From positions 17,880,161 to 17,944,160 of the forward strand of contig OV121098.1 of assembly GCA_921293015.1 (NCBI GenBank): DNA of 64,000 nucleotides, written 5' to 3'. Made by a program: the position numbers and the translations under genes. Under the pieces are notes generated by a model, which saw only the letters and a program-made list of their open reading frames with translations, was not told the origin of the DNA and searched no databases. The DNA is from Phorcus lineatus. Its lineage: Eukaryota > Mollusca > Gastropoda > Trochida > Trochidae. Numbering within the stretch: the stretch's first letter is position 1; every line of letters begins with the position of its first letter. Positions 39,810 through 50,239 of the stretch are shown piece after piece.

Positions 39810-39934
39810 GCCGTTGCATAAAAGACATATTGATCGGCCCAAGCTGCTACATCCCAGGCGAGGAGTAACCTATTCACTATATGCATACCTAACTAGGTCG
39901 GGTCGACCAATATCAATAAAATATTTTGGTCCCC

Positions 39935-40169
39935 GATGAGATGTATTTCATACATTAAAAAATACGTGTGTCTAAAAAGGAGGTTTTTAATGTAATTCAT
40001 ACATTAGCTATACATTAAAAATTTCCCGTGGTCCAGAACCCCATCATTTTTTAATGTACTTCGTACATTAAAAAATATGTTTGTCTAAAAGGAGGATTTT
40101 AATGTATTTCATACATTAGCTATACATTAAAAATTTCCCGTGGCCCAGAAACCCCCTTTTATATCTACT
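39935..40169. repeat. Right terminal inverted repeat of copy 2, internally duplicated
   Basis: From GATGAGATGTATTTCATACA to CCTTTTATATCTACT. Two modules of about 115 bp, each with TACATTAAAAA/TTTTTAATGTA boxes, a GTCTAAAAAGGAGG or GTCTAAAAGGAGG block, and CCCGTGG-CCAGAA. In reverse complement it opens AGTAGATATAAAAGGGGGTT, the subtype of the left end of copy 1. Confidence 0.85.
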
Positions 40170-40695
40170 ACAATTGATAGTAGTAAAGCTTGAATGTAGT
40201 CGAAATCTCAATTTTGATACGCTATTCACGGTTTTAACTCAATTGATTTTGCTTTTGATAGTTATATCACACAAAATTGTAAAATCATATAATAAACTTT
40301 AAATTCCGATTTAAACTGCGTTTGACCAGTTCAATGGCATTATATCGATAAGTTTAGTTACGAATATATTCATTTCTTTCAAATTTCTAATTTTTTAGAA
40401 AATTAAAGTGGTATAGGCTAAAGTGTAAAAAGGTTTACTCCGATTGTTTTGAAAGGATCAAGGTTGTTATTTGGCAACCTATGATAGACACTATGACCAT
40501 TTTTTATGTAGGTTGTTTAATATCGCAATTGATAAAGTGAAGTGAAACACTGTCTTCTGCTATTGTTTTCAAAGATTCAATGTTGTTATCTGGCAACCTA
40601 TGATGGACAGTATTGAACGTTTTTTATGTAGTTTGTCAACTATCACAATTAATTAAACTTTAAATTCCGATTTAACCTGCGTTTGACCAGTTCAA
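40170..40695 (+). repeat. Satellite array, forward units right of copy 2
   Basis: Begins ACAATTGATAGTAGTAAAGC, which continues the satellite unit exactly from the point where it stops left of copy 1. It runs forward for about one and a half units, then breaks near 40700, where orientation reverses (CATTGACAAACTACATAAAA). Confidence 0.88.
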
Positions 40696-42950
40696 TGGCA
40701 TCATTGACAAACTACATAAAAAAAACGTCATTTAATCTATCATATGTTTCGAATCAACAATCGTGAACCTTTCAAAAGAATCTGTAAAAACCTTTTTTCA
40801 CTGCAATTAATCAATTGTGAAATTTAATAAACTACTTAAAAAACGGTCATACTGTCTATCATACGATGTCAAATAACAATCTTAAACCTTTCAAAATAAT
40901 CGAAGAAAACCTTTTTTACTTCACTTCTTCAATTGCGATCTTGAAGAAACTACTTAAAAACGGTCATACTGACTAACAAAGGTTGCCAAACAACAACCTT
41001 GTACCTTTCAAAACAATCGGAGAAATACTTTTTTCACCTTGGCGGATAAAACTTTAATTTCCTAAAAATAGGAAATTTGTTAAAAATGAATATATTCTTA
41101 ACTAACCTTATCGATATGATGCCATTGAACTGGTTAAACGCAGCTTAAATCAGAATTTAAAGTTTATAAATTTAATTTTACAATTTTGTGTGATATAACT
41201 ATTAAAAGCAAAATCAATCGGGTTAAACCGTGAATAGCGTATCAAAAATTGAGATTTCGACTACATTCAAGCTTTACTACAATTAATTGTGATAGTGGAC
41301 AAACTACATAAAAAACGGTCTATACTGTCCATCATAGGTTGCCAGATAACAACCTTGAATGTTTGAAAACAATAGCAGAAAACAGTGTTTCACTTCACTT
41401 TATCAATTGCGATATTAAACAACCTACATAAAAAATGGTCATAGTGAGTAGATATAAAAGGCTGTACCTGGACCCACGGGAAATTTTTAATGTATTTCTA
41501 ATGTATGAAATACATTAAAAACTTTAAAAACTAACAATAACAATATGAAGACATTTTGCTGGTCAAACACAGTTTAAATCCGAATTTAAAAGTTTCTTCT
41601 ATTCTTTGCGCTATTGAAGAAAACTACATAAAAAACGGTCATAGTGTCTATCATAGGTTGCTAAAAAAAACCAACCTTGAATCTTTCAAAACAATCGGAG
41701 AAAACCTTTTTTCACTTCACATTATCAAGTGCGATATTGAACAAACTATATAAAAAACGGTCATACTATCTATCATAGGTTGCCAAATAACAACTTTGAA
41801 ACTTTTAAACAATCGGAGAAAAAATTTTTTCACTTTAGCGGATAAAACTTTAATTTTCTTAGAAATAGGAAAATTGATAAAAATAAATATATTCGTCACT
41901 AACCATAACGTTATGAAGACATTTTGCTGGTCAAACACAGTTCAAATCCGAATTAAAAGTTTTCTTTTTAATTCTACAATTATATGTGATATATTCATCA
42001 AAAGCAAAACAAACCGGTTAAAACTGTGAATAGCGTATCAAAATTGAGATTTGGAATAAATTCAAGCTTTACTTCTATAAAAAAAAAAGAGGTCATACTG
42101 TCTATCATAGGTTGCCAAATAACAATTTTGAACCTTTCAAAACAATCGGAGAAAATCTTTTTATGTTTCACTTTATCAATTGATCTATTGAACAAACTAA
42201 ATCAAATACTGCCATACTGTCTATCATAGGTTGCCAAATAACAACCTTGAACCGTTCAAAACAAAGGGAGAAAACCTTTAATCAATTTAGCGGATGAAAC
42301 TTTAATTTCCTAAAAAATAGGAAATTCGATATAAAAGAATATATTCGTCACTAACCATAATGATATGAAGACATTTAGTTGGTCGAACGCAGCCTAAATC
42401 CGAATTCAAAGTTTCGTTTTTGATTCTACAACTTTGTGTGATATATATTTTTCAAGAGCAAAATCAATCGGCTTAAAACCGTGAATAGCGTATCAAAATT
42501 GAGATTTCGACTAAATTTAAGCTTTACTACTATCAATTGCACTATTGAAGAAACTCAATCAAAAACTTTCATCTGGTCTATCATAGGTTGTAAAATAAAA
42601 ACATCGAATCTTTCAAAACAATAGGAGAAAACGTTTCTTCACCTGTGCAGATACAACTTGTTTCTCCTAAAAAATTTGAAATTTGAAAAAATTAAATATA
42701 TTTTTAACTTGCCAGTACGGTATAAAGATACTTAGTTGGTCAAACGAAGTTCAAATCCCAATTCAAAGGGTTTTTTCATTCTACAACCTTGTGTACTATA
42801 TTTTTTAAAGGTAAAATCAATCAGGTTAAAATCATGACTAGCGAATTAAAACCGAGTTTTCGAATAAAATTTAATCTTTAATACGCGATATTGAATAAAG
42901 TCAATCAAAAACTGTAATACTGTCTATCATAGGTTGTCAAATGTTACAAG
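40696..42950 (-). repeat. Satellite array, reverse units, increasingly diverged
   Basis: Reverse-oriented units with the usual landmarks (GGTTGCCAAATAACAACCTT, AATATATTCGTCACTAACCAT, GTGAATAGCGTATCAAAA). The stretch at about 41090-41522 is almost identical to 24493-24930, the junction of the inter-element array with the left end of copy 2. Beyond 41560 the units diverge progressively and fade out near 42950. Short frames in this region (41556-42229) are repeat artefacts. Confidence 0.88.
41447..41525. mobile_element. Truncated third Polinton terminus
   Basis: AGTAGATATAAAAGGCTGTA followed by CCTGGACCCACGGG and TTTTTAATGTA boxes, identical to the left end of copy 2 and preceded by the same TAGTG. 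After about 80 bp it passes directly into satellite sequence (ACTTTAAAAACTAACAATAA). It is a duplicated, truncated copy of the array/left-end junction, not an independent insertion. Confidence 0.8.
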
Positions 42951-43166
42951 TGGGTTCAGATGGTTGAATTAAACAAAGAAATTAAATTAAACCCGCTCAT
43001 TAACAAAGAAAGGACCAGCAGTAAATAATACCAGGTATAATACTAGAAAAATGGTATAACATGGCAGTTTGACTGTAACAATTACCAAGCAAGATCAGAC
43101 ATTCTACCTTATTGATGAGCGCTGAATTTTACATTTGCCATGTGTTATATTGAGAACTGTACAATG
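42951..43166. other. Spacer between satellite and SINE, nothing recognised
   Basis: AT-rich sequence without the satellite landmarks and without a supported gene. Confidence 0.4.
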
Positions 43167-43487
43167 TTATATAGGTGAGGTGAGTTGGTGTTTAACGCCG
43201 CTTTCAAGATTATTTCACTTATATCGCGGCTGCTAGTATTATTGCAGGGAGAAAGCCCGCAACACCATTGTGGCTATGCATTGCGGTGAAACCTGCGAGC
43301 ATCGGCTGGAACTAGCGAACCATGGGTGGTACTGCGCTGAATTTCAGTGTAGCATTACACCCAAACCTGACTGCGTGTAGAACAGTTCTCTACTGCAGAC
43401 AAAGTTGCCGAGCCCCTGGCGGGATTCGAACCACAGACCTCCTGATCCGAAGCCGAAGGCGCTAACCACTGCGCTATCCCGCCCCAC
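43167..43487 (-). repeat. tRNA-derived SINE
   Basis: On the minus strand it starts GCGGGATAGCGCAGTGGTTA (A box) and has the B box GGTTCGAATCCCGCC about 50 bases on, then a non-tRNA body, and ends in GCGGCGTTAAACACCAACTC and ACCTCACCT. The GTTTAAC-CCGC-type tail resembles SINEs I associate with gastropods. A related partial copy is at 54627-54757. It lies in the 3' flank of the LINE. Confidence 0.75.
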
Positions 43488-44187
43488 AATGTTATATAAC
43501 ATGAACTCCTTTGAAAAAGAAGTTACGTTTCTTTTCAGCCAGAAATACATAATTTTGTAAAATTTACACAAATATTGCGAGAAGCTAAGCAAAATCACAT
43601 GGACAATTTATGAGGGGTTGGAAAAGAGTGATACTATCTCAGGAGAAGGTTGACACGCAAATTAAGATAAAATGGGCACACTAAACAAAAGTGAAATTCA
43701 TCTTCGATATTTGGTATAATACAGAGGGGCAAGTACGTTCATGTCTTGGTATATTATAATATCTGCCTGTTTCAATTAGAAGACTATGATTGGATCCTAG
43801 AAAATTCAAGATATTTATTCGAAATAGTGTTACATCAATAAATCTCACCCAATTTCAACACACCTTTGCCGAAACTGATGCAAGAAATGATCCGCACTTC
43901 CAACACCCTATTGAATCCAAACCTCTCCAAAACCATAGGAGTACAGCATTGATTTAACTTTGAGTGCCCAGGAAGCGCTACCACTTTCCGCCCGTTTATA
44001 TTGAAAACTATAAGCCTTTCTTAAGATCACATTGCTTTCTTGTGTTAATAATCAAAGCCAACATCTTATAATTTTTCAATAATGGGACACTTTAACAGAT
44101 TGTCTAGCTGATATAGACTTCACAAAATTATTTGGAGTATTTCTATTCAATCCCATAGTAATTTACAAAATTTTGTGTTGACAGTTT

Positions 44188-45635
44188 CTACAGCAGGTGC
44201 TGTATATTAAATCCCCAAACTTCCGAACCATAGGTCAAAATGGGTAAAACTTTCACATCAAAGATTTTGAAACAGATATGGTGGGGCAGAGATGAAAATT
44301 TACCTAACTTAGATTGGAGTATTTGAATGACCTTCCACGCCTGCTGGGCTAATGTCTTCTGAGTTAAGTGCCAAGAGTCAGATGAAGGTAACTGGACACC
44401 AAGATATTTATAATTAGATACTATTGAGATTTCACTATTACCAATTCTAAACTTTTCCTGATATCTTAGCTTTCCACCATTTCTAAACACTACAACTTTA
44501 CTTTTGTCAATGTTAACAGTAAGTTTCCATTTATTACTATACAGCTAACTTATCAAGGCGTTTTTGTAGACCTACAACAGACACGTCCATTAAGATTATA
44601 TCATCGGGAAACAGCAGGATGAACAGTTCTAGAGCGAGCAATGTAACACCATGAGTTGCGCATTCCAGCTCTTCCACAATATCGTTAATAAAGAACGAGA
44701 ATAAAAACGGTGACAGCTGACAGCCTTGTCTAACACCTGAGAGACACTCGAAAAAATATGTGAAACCAAAATCTAGAGACACACAGGATTTAACTGATTT
44801 ATACATATTTTTAAGAACTAGAAATATTCTACCCTTGACACCACCTTTCCATAGTTTAAAAAATAAATGATTTCTGTACACTGAATCAAAAGCTCCTTTT
44901 AAATCAATGAAAGCACAATATAGCCTACCTTTTTTATAGGAAAGATATTTATTGATCAATGTGTCAATAACAAAGATATTATCAGTTGTTTGGAAGCCTT
45001 TCCTAAAACCAGATTGTTCATCAATTATACACCTGTCATTGGAGGCCCAGTTATTTAATCTATTACAAATAATTTTCCAAAGATCTTACCAGCTACATCC
45101 AATAGTGTTATGGGTCTATAGTTATTGGGGTCATGAGTATTACCTTTCTTAAAGATATAAGAAGAATAATGCCAAATGACCACTGATTAGGGAAGATACC
45201 GGTAGACAAGACAAGATTAAACAAATCCAAAAGCATGTTCAAACAAACAGGTGGTGCATTCTGAAAGAAATCGACTGATATCCCGGAGAGTCCGGGAGCT
45301 TTGCCTGGCTTCATGCTACCCAGTGCTGTTAATAACTCAGCTATACTAATAGGGGCACTTTCAGTGTCAACACTTCCATTAATCACATCAGCTGATATAG
45401 AATTCACAAAATCATCAACAAGTTTATAGAAATCAATGAAGTCTTTGCATTCTCGGTTTTTCTTGAACACAGATTTAAAACGACTTATCCATTCCTCAAG
45501 TTTGATACAAAATGAGATCACAAATGATTTAATATGCAATGTACTCCAGAAGCCTTTACTATTATTAATGTCTAAACATTTCATCAACTTGTCAAGAAAA
45601 CTATTTTGAGAGCAGCGGGATTTGTGTGAGCACAA
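44188..45635 (-). pseudogene. LINE reverse transcriptase domain
   Basis: Blocks in order on the minus strand: GKAPGLSGISVDFFQNAP (RT finger), YCAFIDLKGAFDSVYRNHLF (catalytic aspartate of motif A), SGVRQGCQLSPFLFSFFIND (motif B), LFPDDIILMDVS (motif C, normally FADD, here with proline), then NYKYLGVQLPSS and LTYGSEVWGF. Frameshifts separate the pieces near 45110, 44960 and 44530. Further degraded C-terminal words (YGFGEVWIQ) lie at about 43900-43960. Confidence 0.88.
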
Positions 45636-45877
45636 TTCTCTTTACTCCCTTCACGCCGATGTATATTTCAATCGGTCTAATTGGCTACCGAAATCATGGA
45701 ATGCACGAAGCCATCGACGCGCATTTCCACGTGCAGTCTCACATTCACTATCAAACCAGTTACTTCCCTTGTTTGATTGGCAGTACCTTGAAAGGAGAGG
45801 TTTGATTTTACAATGACTTGCACAGCTTAACACCATGTTTACAAACAAATCTGTCGCACTGTCAACATCTCCATTGG

Positions 45878-46821
45878 CTATTTCGTTGTCGAATGCTCTG
45901 TCGTTAAGACCTTCAAGTTGTTAACATATTCCAATTTGTATTCATACTTCGATTTGTACCTGATTCTCGGGGATAGAGTATCAAGACTTTTTACATTCAA
46001 TGAGGTTTTGATATTTAAAGAGAATGTTAGTGGCAGATGGGTAGATTCAACTTGATTGTCTATAAGGAATGATGAGATCATAGGAAATGACCTTTCGCTT
46101 GTCAGAAGGTAATCAATGACACTTTGTCCTTTATTAGCAAAGCACGTATATTTGCCTACTCCAGCATCACGACCAATGCGGGCATTGCAGATTCTGAGAC
46201 CCACAGTTTTACAAAAATCAAGTAGACATTTACCTCTGTTGTTAATATGACCTGGTCTTGTGAGTGTCGCGGAATAAAGTTATCTTCTATGTACTGTACA
46301 TCATCATCAATTGGTAAGTATGTTGTGTCATCGTTTTCAATAAAGTCATTTGCACAACGGGTACGGGCATTGTTGACATTGCCCATGATAGATATATGAG
46401 AGTTGGGAAAATCAATTTTGTAAATGCTCACATCATTTTCAAGAATAGTAAAAATATCTTCTAGAGAATATACACCGGATTTAGGCGGAGAATAATAAAT
46501 TAAAGCAAATGATAGTGTTTCACAGGGTTGTTCTAATTTAAGCCATAAGATGTTTTCGGAATCAGAATGTAGAGTTGAGCAATATTCACATATATCATCA
46601 CTCACCAGGTAAAGAAGTCCTTCTGAATTCCTTAATGCTTTATCGTGTTTGGGTCGAATTTTACAAAATTGTGAATATCTATGAAACACAAACACATCAG
46701 AATTCTGTTTCATTCGCCCAAGTTTCCACAAGGCCAATAATATTGAAGCATTGAAGCTATTGATGTATTCTCTGAATGATCTCATATTTGTTTTAGATTT
46801 TAGACCTGTATTCCAGCACAT
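45878..46821 (-). pseudogene. LINE apurinic/apyrimidinic-like endonuclease domain
   Basis: Two overlapping frames cover an APE-type fold: SEGLLYLVSDDI, ALIYYSPPKSG (usual YRPP region), SIMGNVNNARTRCANDF where active enzymes have GDFNART, GKSVIDY-like GQSVIDYLLTS, and ESTHLPLTF where SDH is usual. Loss of the GDFN aspartate and of SDH, plus the frameshift near 46180, mark it as inactive. Confidence 0.8.
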
Positions 46822-46863
46822 GAATGTGATATCCTTCGTATTTGACGGGCCTTGGCCAGCTTG

Positions 46864-47511
46864 CTATTGTCCTGTGGTGAGGGCATCATTCTCCCGTTGT
46901 CCACTGGGTAAACGGGGTTGACGTCTGAAACATTTTACGTGTTCTAGTTTAGAGGAATCATTATCATCCAATTTGAAAAGGTCATCGTCGATTTGGAGTT
47001 TTGTGTATCTCAGTACAGAGAATTTATTGTTTTTACGTGCTTCATTCATGAAGGGTTTCAGTTTGTTTCTAACACTTGGTTCTTCCTCCGTGATGTCGTG
47101 TGAAACATGAATGTTTGTACCTTTCAGGTTCTTTGAGGAAGACATCACATGAGATTTATGTTTAGGATGAGTAAATGTTACAATGACTGGTCTAGAGCCC
47201 GGCGTCTTGGATGCCAGTCTCCTTGGTGAGAGGACGTGTGCCTGTTCCTGTGGAAGTTTCATCTTGTTTCTAAGCACATCAATTATCTTTTCTTCTGTTT
47301 GATCAAATGTTTCCTTTGCTTTCTCTTGCACATTATAGAAAATAATGTTGTTTCTTTTGTTTTGGCTTTCAATGTTATTTATTTTACGTGTTAAAGATGA
47401 AATCTGTTGTTTTAAGGCACAATTTTCGTTCGATAGTTCTTGAAAGTCATGCTCAATATTAATTATCCGGTTTAATAAAGTTAGAAAATTGTCACTCATG
47501 TCTTTCCTCAT
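46864..47511 (-). CDS. LINE ORF1 coiled-coil protein
   Basis: 215 codons, open. An N-terminal heptad helix (LLNRIINIEHDFQELSNENC, then ALKQQISSLTRKINNIE) is followed by KRNNIIFYNVQEKAKET, VLSPRRLASKTPGSRPVIVTF and HDITEEEPSVRNKLKPFM. This is the layout of L1/CR1-type ORF1 proteins, which form trimers and bind element RNA. The ATG overlaps the stop of the preceding 2A frame in ATGA. Confidence 0.75.
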   Translation of the reverse strand: MRKDMSDNFLTLLNRIINIEHDFQELSNENCALKQQISSLTRKINNIESQNKRNNIIFYNVQEKAKETFDQTEEKIIDVLRNKMKLPQEQAHVLSPRRLASKTPGSRPVIVTFTHPKHKSHVMSSSKNLKGTNIHVSHDITEEEPSVRNKLKPFMNEARKNNKFSVLRYTKLQIDDDLFKLDDNDSSKLEHVKCFRRQPRLPSGQRENDALTTGQ

Positions 47512-47819
47512 GTCTCGTATTTCCTTAGAAGTTCACTATTGCTCGGCTCGTTCTGTTGGGGTTTCGGGTTTTGTCTCGTCACTCTACCTGTCTCTTCGGG
47601 ACCGGGGCCTGGGTTTAAGTTTACATCGTTGCCCAACTGAATAAGAAGTATTACACTCACGACTACGGCTGCTCTCACCAGCCGACCTGTACCTGCCGGC
47701 ACGTGCATCATGGCGACACGCATAGCTTGAGCCATCTTCGCACAGCGACCCATGAATGCAATGAACGTTGAGGCAAAACTGCCAATTTGGCTTCTATATG
47801 AAGCAACATCACACCCCAT
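47508..47819 (-). CDS. LINE leader frame with 2A-like peptide
   Basis: 103 codons. A hydrophobic stretch (VRAAVVVSVILLIQL) leads into GNDVNLNPGP at residues 63-72 (47604-47633). This matches the 2A consensus D-V/I-E-x-N-P-G-P except N for E. 2A sequences make the ribosome skip a peptide bond between G and P and are known in ORF1 of some APE-type LINEs. The frame ends in ATGA overlap with ORF1, perhaps because of a frameshift that separated one longer ORF1. Confidence 0.7.
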   Translation of the reverse strand: MGCDVASYRSQIGSFASTFIAFMGRCAKMAQAMRVAMMHVPAGTGRLVRAAVVVSVILLIQLGNDVNLNPGPGPEETGRVTRQNPKPQQNEPSNSELLRKYET

Positions 47820-48094
47820 AGTTGTTATGGGCGGACTTCAAAGACTTAAAGGGTATAATAAATGACCAAAATCGGCTTTTTCTTCAATTTGCGTCAGAGC
47901 TGCTTTCGAACGTGTTCTCACCTTGCCACCAGGTGGCGCTCTATGTATTTGATATCAAAGCCTGAGTTGATTCGACAACAAGCTGGATGTGCTAACAAAT
48001 AGGTAATAAGCATTCAGCTGATAAAACATACAAACATGTTATTTTTGGTATTTATGACATATGTATTAAATATATAAATACTAATGGTTAAAAC

Positions 48095-48395
48095 TTGTTA
48101 TCAAAACACCAAATAACAACCTTGAACATTTCAAAACAACAGGAGAAAACCTTTTGAAAAGAATCAATATATTCTTAACTTACCATAACGATATGAAGAC
48201 ATTTAGCTGGTCAAACGCAGTCCAAATCCGATTTAGAAATTTTCTTTAAATTCCAAAGGATACATTTTCTAAAGCAAAATCGGTCGAGTTGAAATCATAA
48301 AAATCGAAGCAAAATCGAGATTCCAACTAAACTTAAGCTTTTATACTCTCAGTTGTTGAATACTGTCATACTTTCCATTATAGGTTTCCAAATAA
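48095..48395 (-). repeat. Last recognisable satellite units, strongly diverged
   Basis: CCAAATAACAACCTTGAACA, AATATATTCTTAACTTACCA, GTCAAACGCAGTCCAAATCC and a TTAAGCTTTT end follow the order of reverse satellite units. It continues the array after the LINE insertion, with higher divergence than nearer the Polintons. A further fragment is at about 49245-49325 (GAATCTTTCAAAACAATAGG). Confidence 0.75.
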
Positions 48396-48400
48396 ATAGT

Positions 48401-49130
48401 AAATAATGACCGGGTGCCGAGCGATTATGGCAAAAAAACTCGCGAGAGCGTTAGCCAGAGCTGAGTTTTTTTGCCATAACGCGAGGCAATCCGGTCATTA
48501 TTTGGCTAACACTCCCGCGGAACATTTCTACAAAGTTTTCAAACCAAATAGTTTTTATAACAAAAAATTTGTAAACGTTTTACTTTGCGTGTTTATGTGT
48601 CCTGACCGAACGAGTCCAGTAGGATATTAACAATATCCGGCTGCTTGAGGTTTTATATGAAAATAATGACCAGCGGGGATTATTTTGTTTTAACCTGTGA
48701 CCTGTGGCGCGGCGTAGTGATACACGCATCCCTGCCCGTGCGACCCCCAGTCTCAGTCGATGAAGCACAAGCCGCGACCACCCTCCCACCAGCTTTTAAC
48801 TTGTGATAGTTTTGTTTATTTTAAAAACTATTTTAAATTTCATTGTACATTATAGGAGGAATTTTAAATGTGCGTAACTTTTGTCAGCAATAAACTGACC
48901 TTTCCCCCAACACTCTGTTGTCTTTTTATATGCATGGCGTACAGTTAAAAGCTAAATATTTGATTCTAAAGATTAGAAATAGACATGACCTTATACCTAT
49001 ATATTTTCATGTATATATACATATACGTATATAAATGGGGAAACCAGTACAGACATGACACAAAATGTACAGTCACAGGCAGGATCCTCGTTAGCTCAAA
49101 TGGTAACGTCTGCCCATTGAATGATATGTG
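48401..49130 (+). repeat. Repeat element with palindromic head and tRNA-like tail, copy A
   Basis: Begins AATAATGACCGGGTGCCGAG, with a large imperfect palindrome: arms at about 48401-48440 and 48463-48505 (TTATGGCAAAAAAACTC against GAGTTTTTTTGCCATAA). It ends near GATCCTCGTTAGCTCAAATG, a pol III A-box-like start of a tRNA-like module. The same head, TATATACATATA stretch, GACATGACACAA block and tRNA-like tail occur in opposite orientation at 56345-56720. Copy A contains additional inserted sequence in the middle. Confidence 0.6.
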
Positions 49131-49329
49131 ATAGTGCCCAAGGGCGATATGGAGAAATAACCGATGATGACGTCATAACAGGTTGATATGAGAATGAACC
49201 AATATTAAGAGAATGGGAACATATCACACCGAGGTGTGTAAGGACTTTGAATCTTTCAAAACAATAGGAGAAAATCTTTTTTCAGTTGAACAGATAAAAC
49301 CTTTTTTAAAATAGAGGCGAGAAAGTATT

Positions 49330-50235
49330 TTACTCCTGAAAGAAAACTCGTATGAGATATAATGAGTCCCTTGCAGCACTGTGAGCACGTAAGGAACGTG
49401 ATCACAGCACGTTTTTCATATTTGAGAAAATCCATGATTAAGGAGACTCCTTGGTCAGGGCAGCTATTACAACTAAATAACTGTGTCTAGAAATTGATTT
49501 GACACGTGTCAATATGATTTTCGTTTGTATCAATTCATAGTATAAAAGCTTGATTTTAGTTTAATTCTCGATTTGTTTGCAAATAACGATTTTGTCTTAA
49601 TTTCAATTTACAATATTTAAAAGTTGAATATTCAAGAAAGATTCTTTGAATTTGCTTTTGGATTGCATAAGACCTTTTCTGGGCAAAAAATCTAGATTTG
49701 ATAAATAAAAGTTAATGAGATATTATTGAATATATTGATCAAATATATTGGGATGATAGAAGATTATTATTCAATCACTTGTTGTTCCTTGTTAGAATGA
49801 AAACGTTAACGTAAATAAAAATACGATCGCCGTTGGCATTAACAATAACTACACATCCTATGTCCATGCTGTTGAAGAAACGTGGGATAAACCTCCCTGG
49901 GGTATTTGGTTACCTCTGCTGTTGATTGTATTAAGTTTTTTCTTCTCGACCCGTTACTTAACACTCATAGTCTCGTTTATTCCTGTTATATTTCGTTATA
50001 GTTTCCTCGGCCACTAATAAAACTATCATAGAAAACTTTCACCCATATAAGTTGGCAGCAGTTTTTACGTTGTGTTTACTTTTTTTTTTTGCATAGAACA
50101 TTTCACAAAAAAGAAATATAACCTATTTTAAATTGTAAACTTTCCATAAAACTTAATTGATTATTTAATTTCACTTTTGCTACCATTGCTTTGTGTTGAA
50201 GGGTGAGTTCAAAAGGATTCATACTGGTTTCAGTA
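49330..50235. other. AT-rich spacer, no gene recognised
   Basis: No supported gene. Possible faint satellite-like words near 49600 (AAGTTGAATATTCAAGAAAG) are too weak to call. Confidence 0.4.
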
Positions 50236-50239
50236 TAAC

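Larger units (their letters stand above)
24853..40169. mobile_element. Polinton/Maverick element, copy 2 (defective but fuller)
   Basis: A 15.3-kb element with inverted AGTAGATATAAAAGG termini. Gene order: integrase, polymerase B, TFIIB-like factor and four small genes (minus), ATPase (plus), capsid (minus), coiled-coil protein (plus), ~430-aa protein (minus), penton, A, B, C (plus). Integrase, TFIIB-like, the 135-, 75- and 229-codon proteins, penton, B and C are open. Polymerase, ATPase, capsid, the coiled-coil protein, the ~430-aa protein and A carry stops or frameshifts. No adenain-like protease was seen. Confidence 0.93.
43600..47960 (-). mobile_element. APE-type non-LTR retrotransposon (LINE), dead
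   Basis: A minus-strand LINE inserted in the satellite. 5' to 3': a short leader frame with a 2A-like peptide (47508-47819), a coiled-coil ORF1 (46864-47511), an apurinic endonuclease (45878-46821) and a reverse transcriptase (44188-45635), with C-terminal RT-like words continuing to about 43660. Many stops and frameshifts. The clade cannot be fixed by eye; a CR1/L2/RTE-like grouping is possible. Confidence 0.85.

Noticed and set aside
41556..42229. Several short frames on both strands
   Set aside because: They lie in diverged satellite units and recur with the repeat.
43344..43598. Minus-strand frame of 84 codons
   Set aside because: It translates the tRNA-derived SINE and LINE tail.
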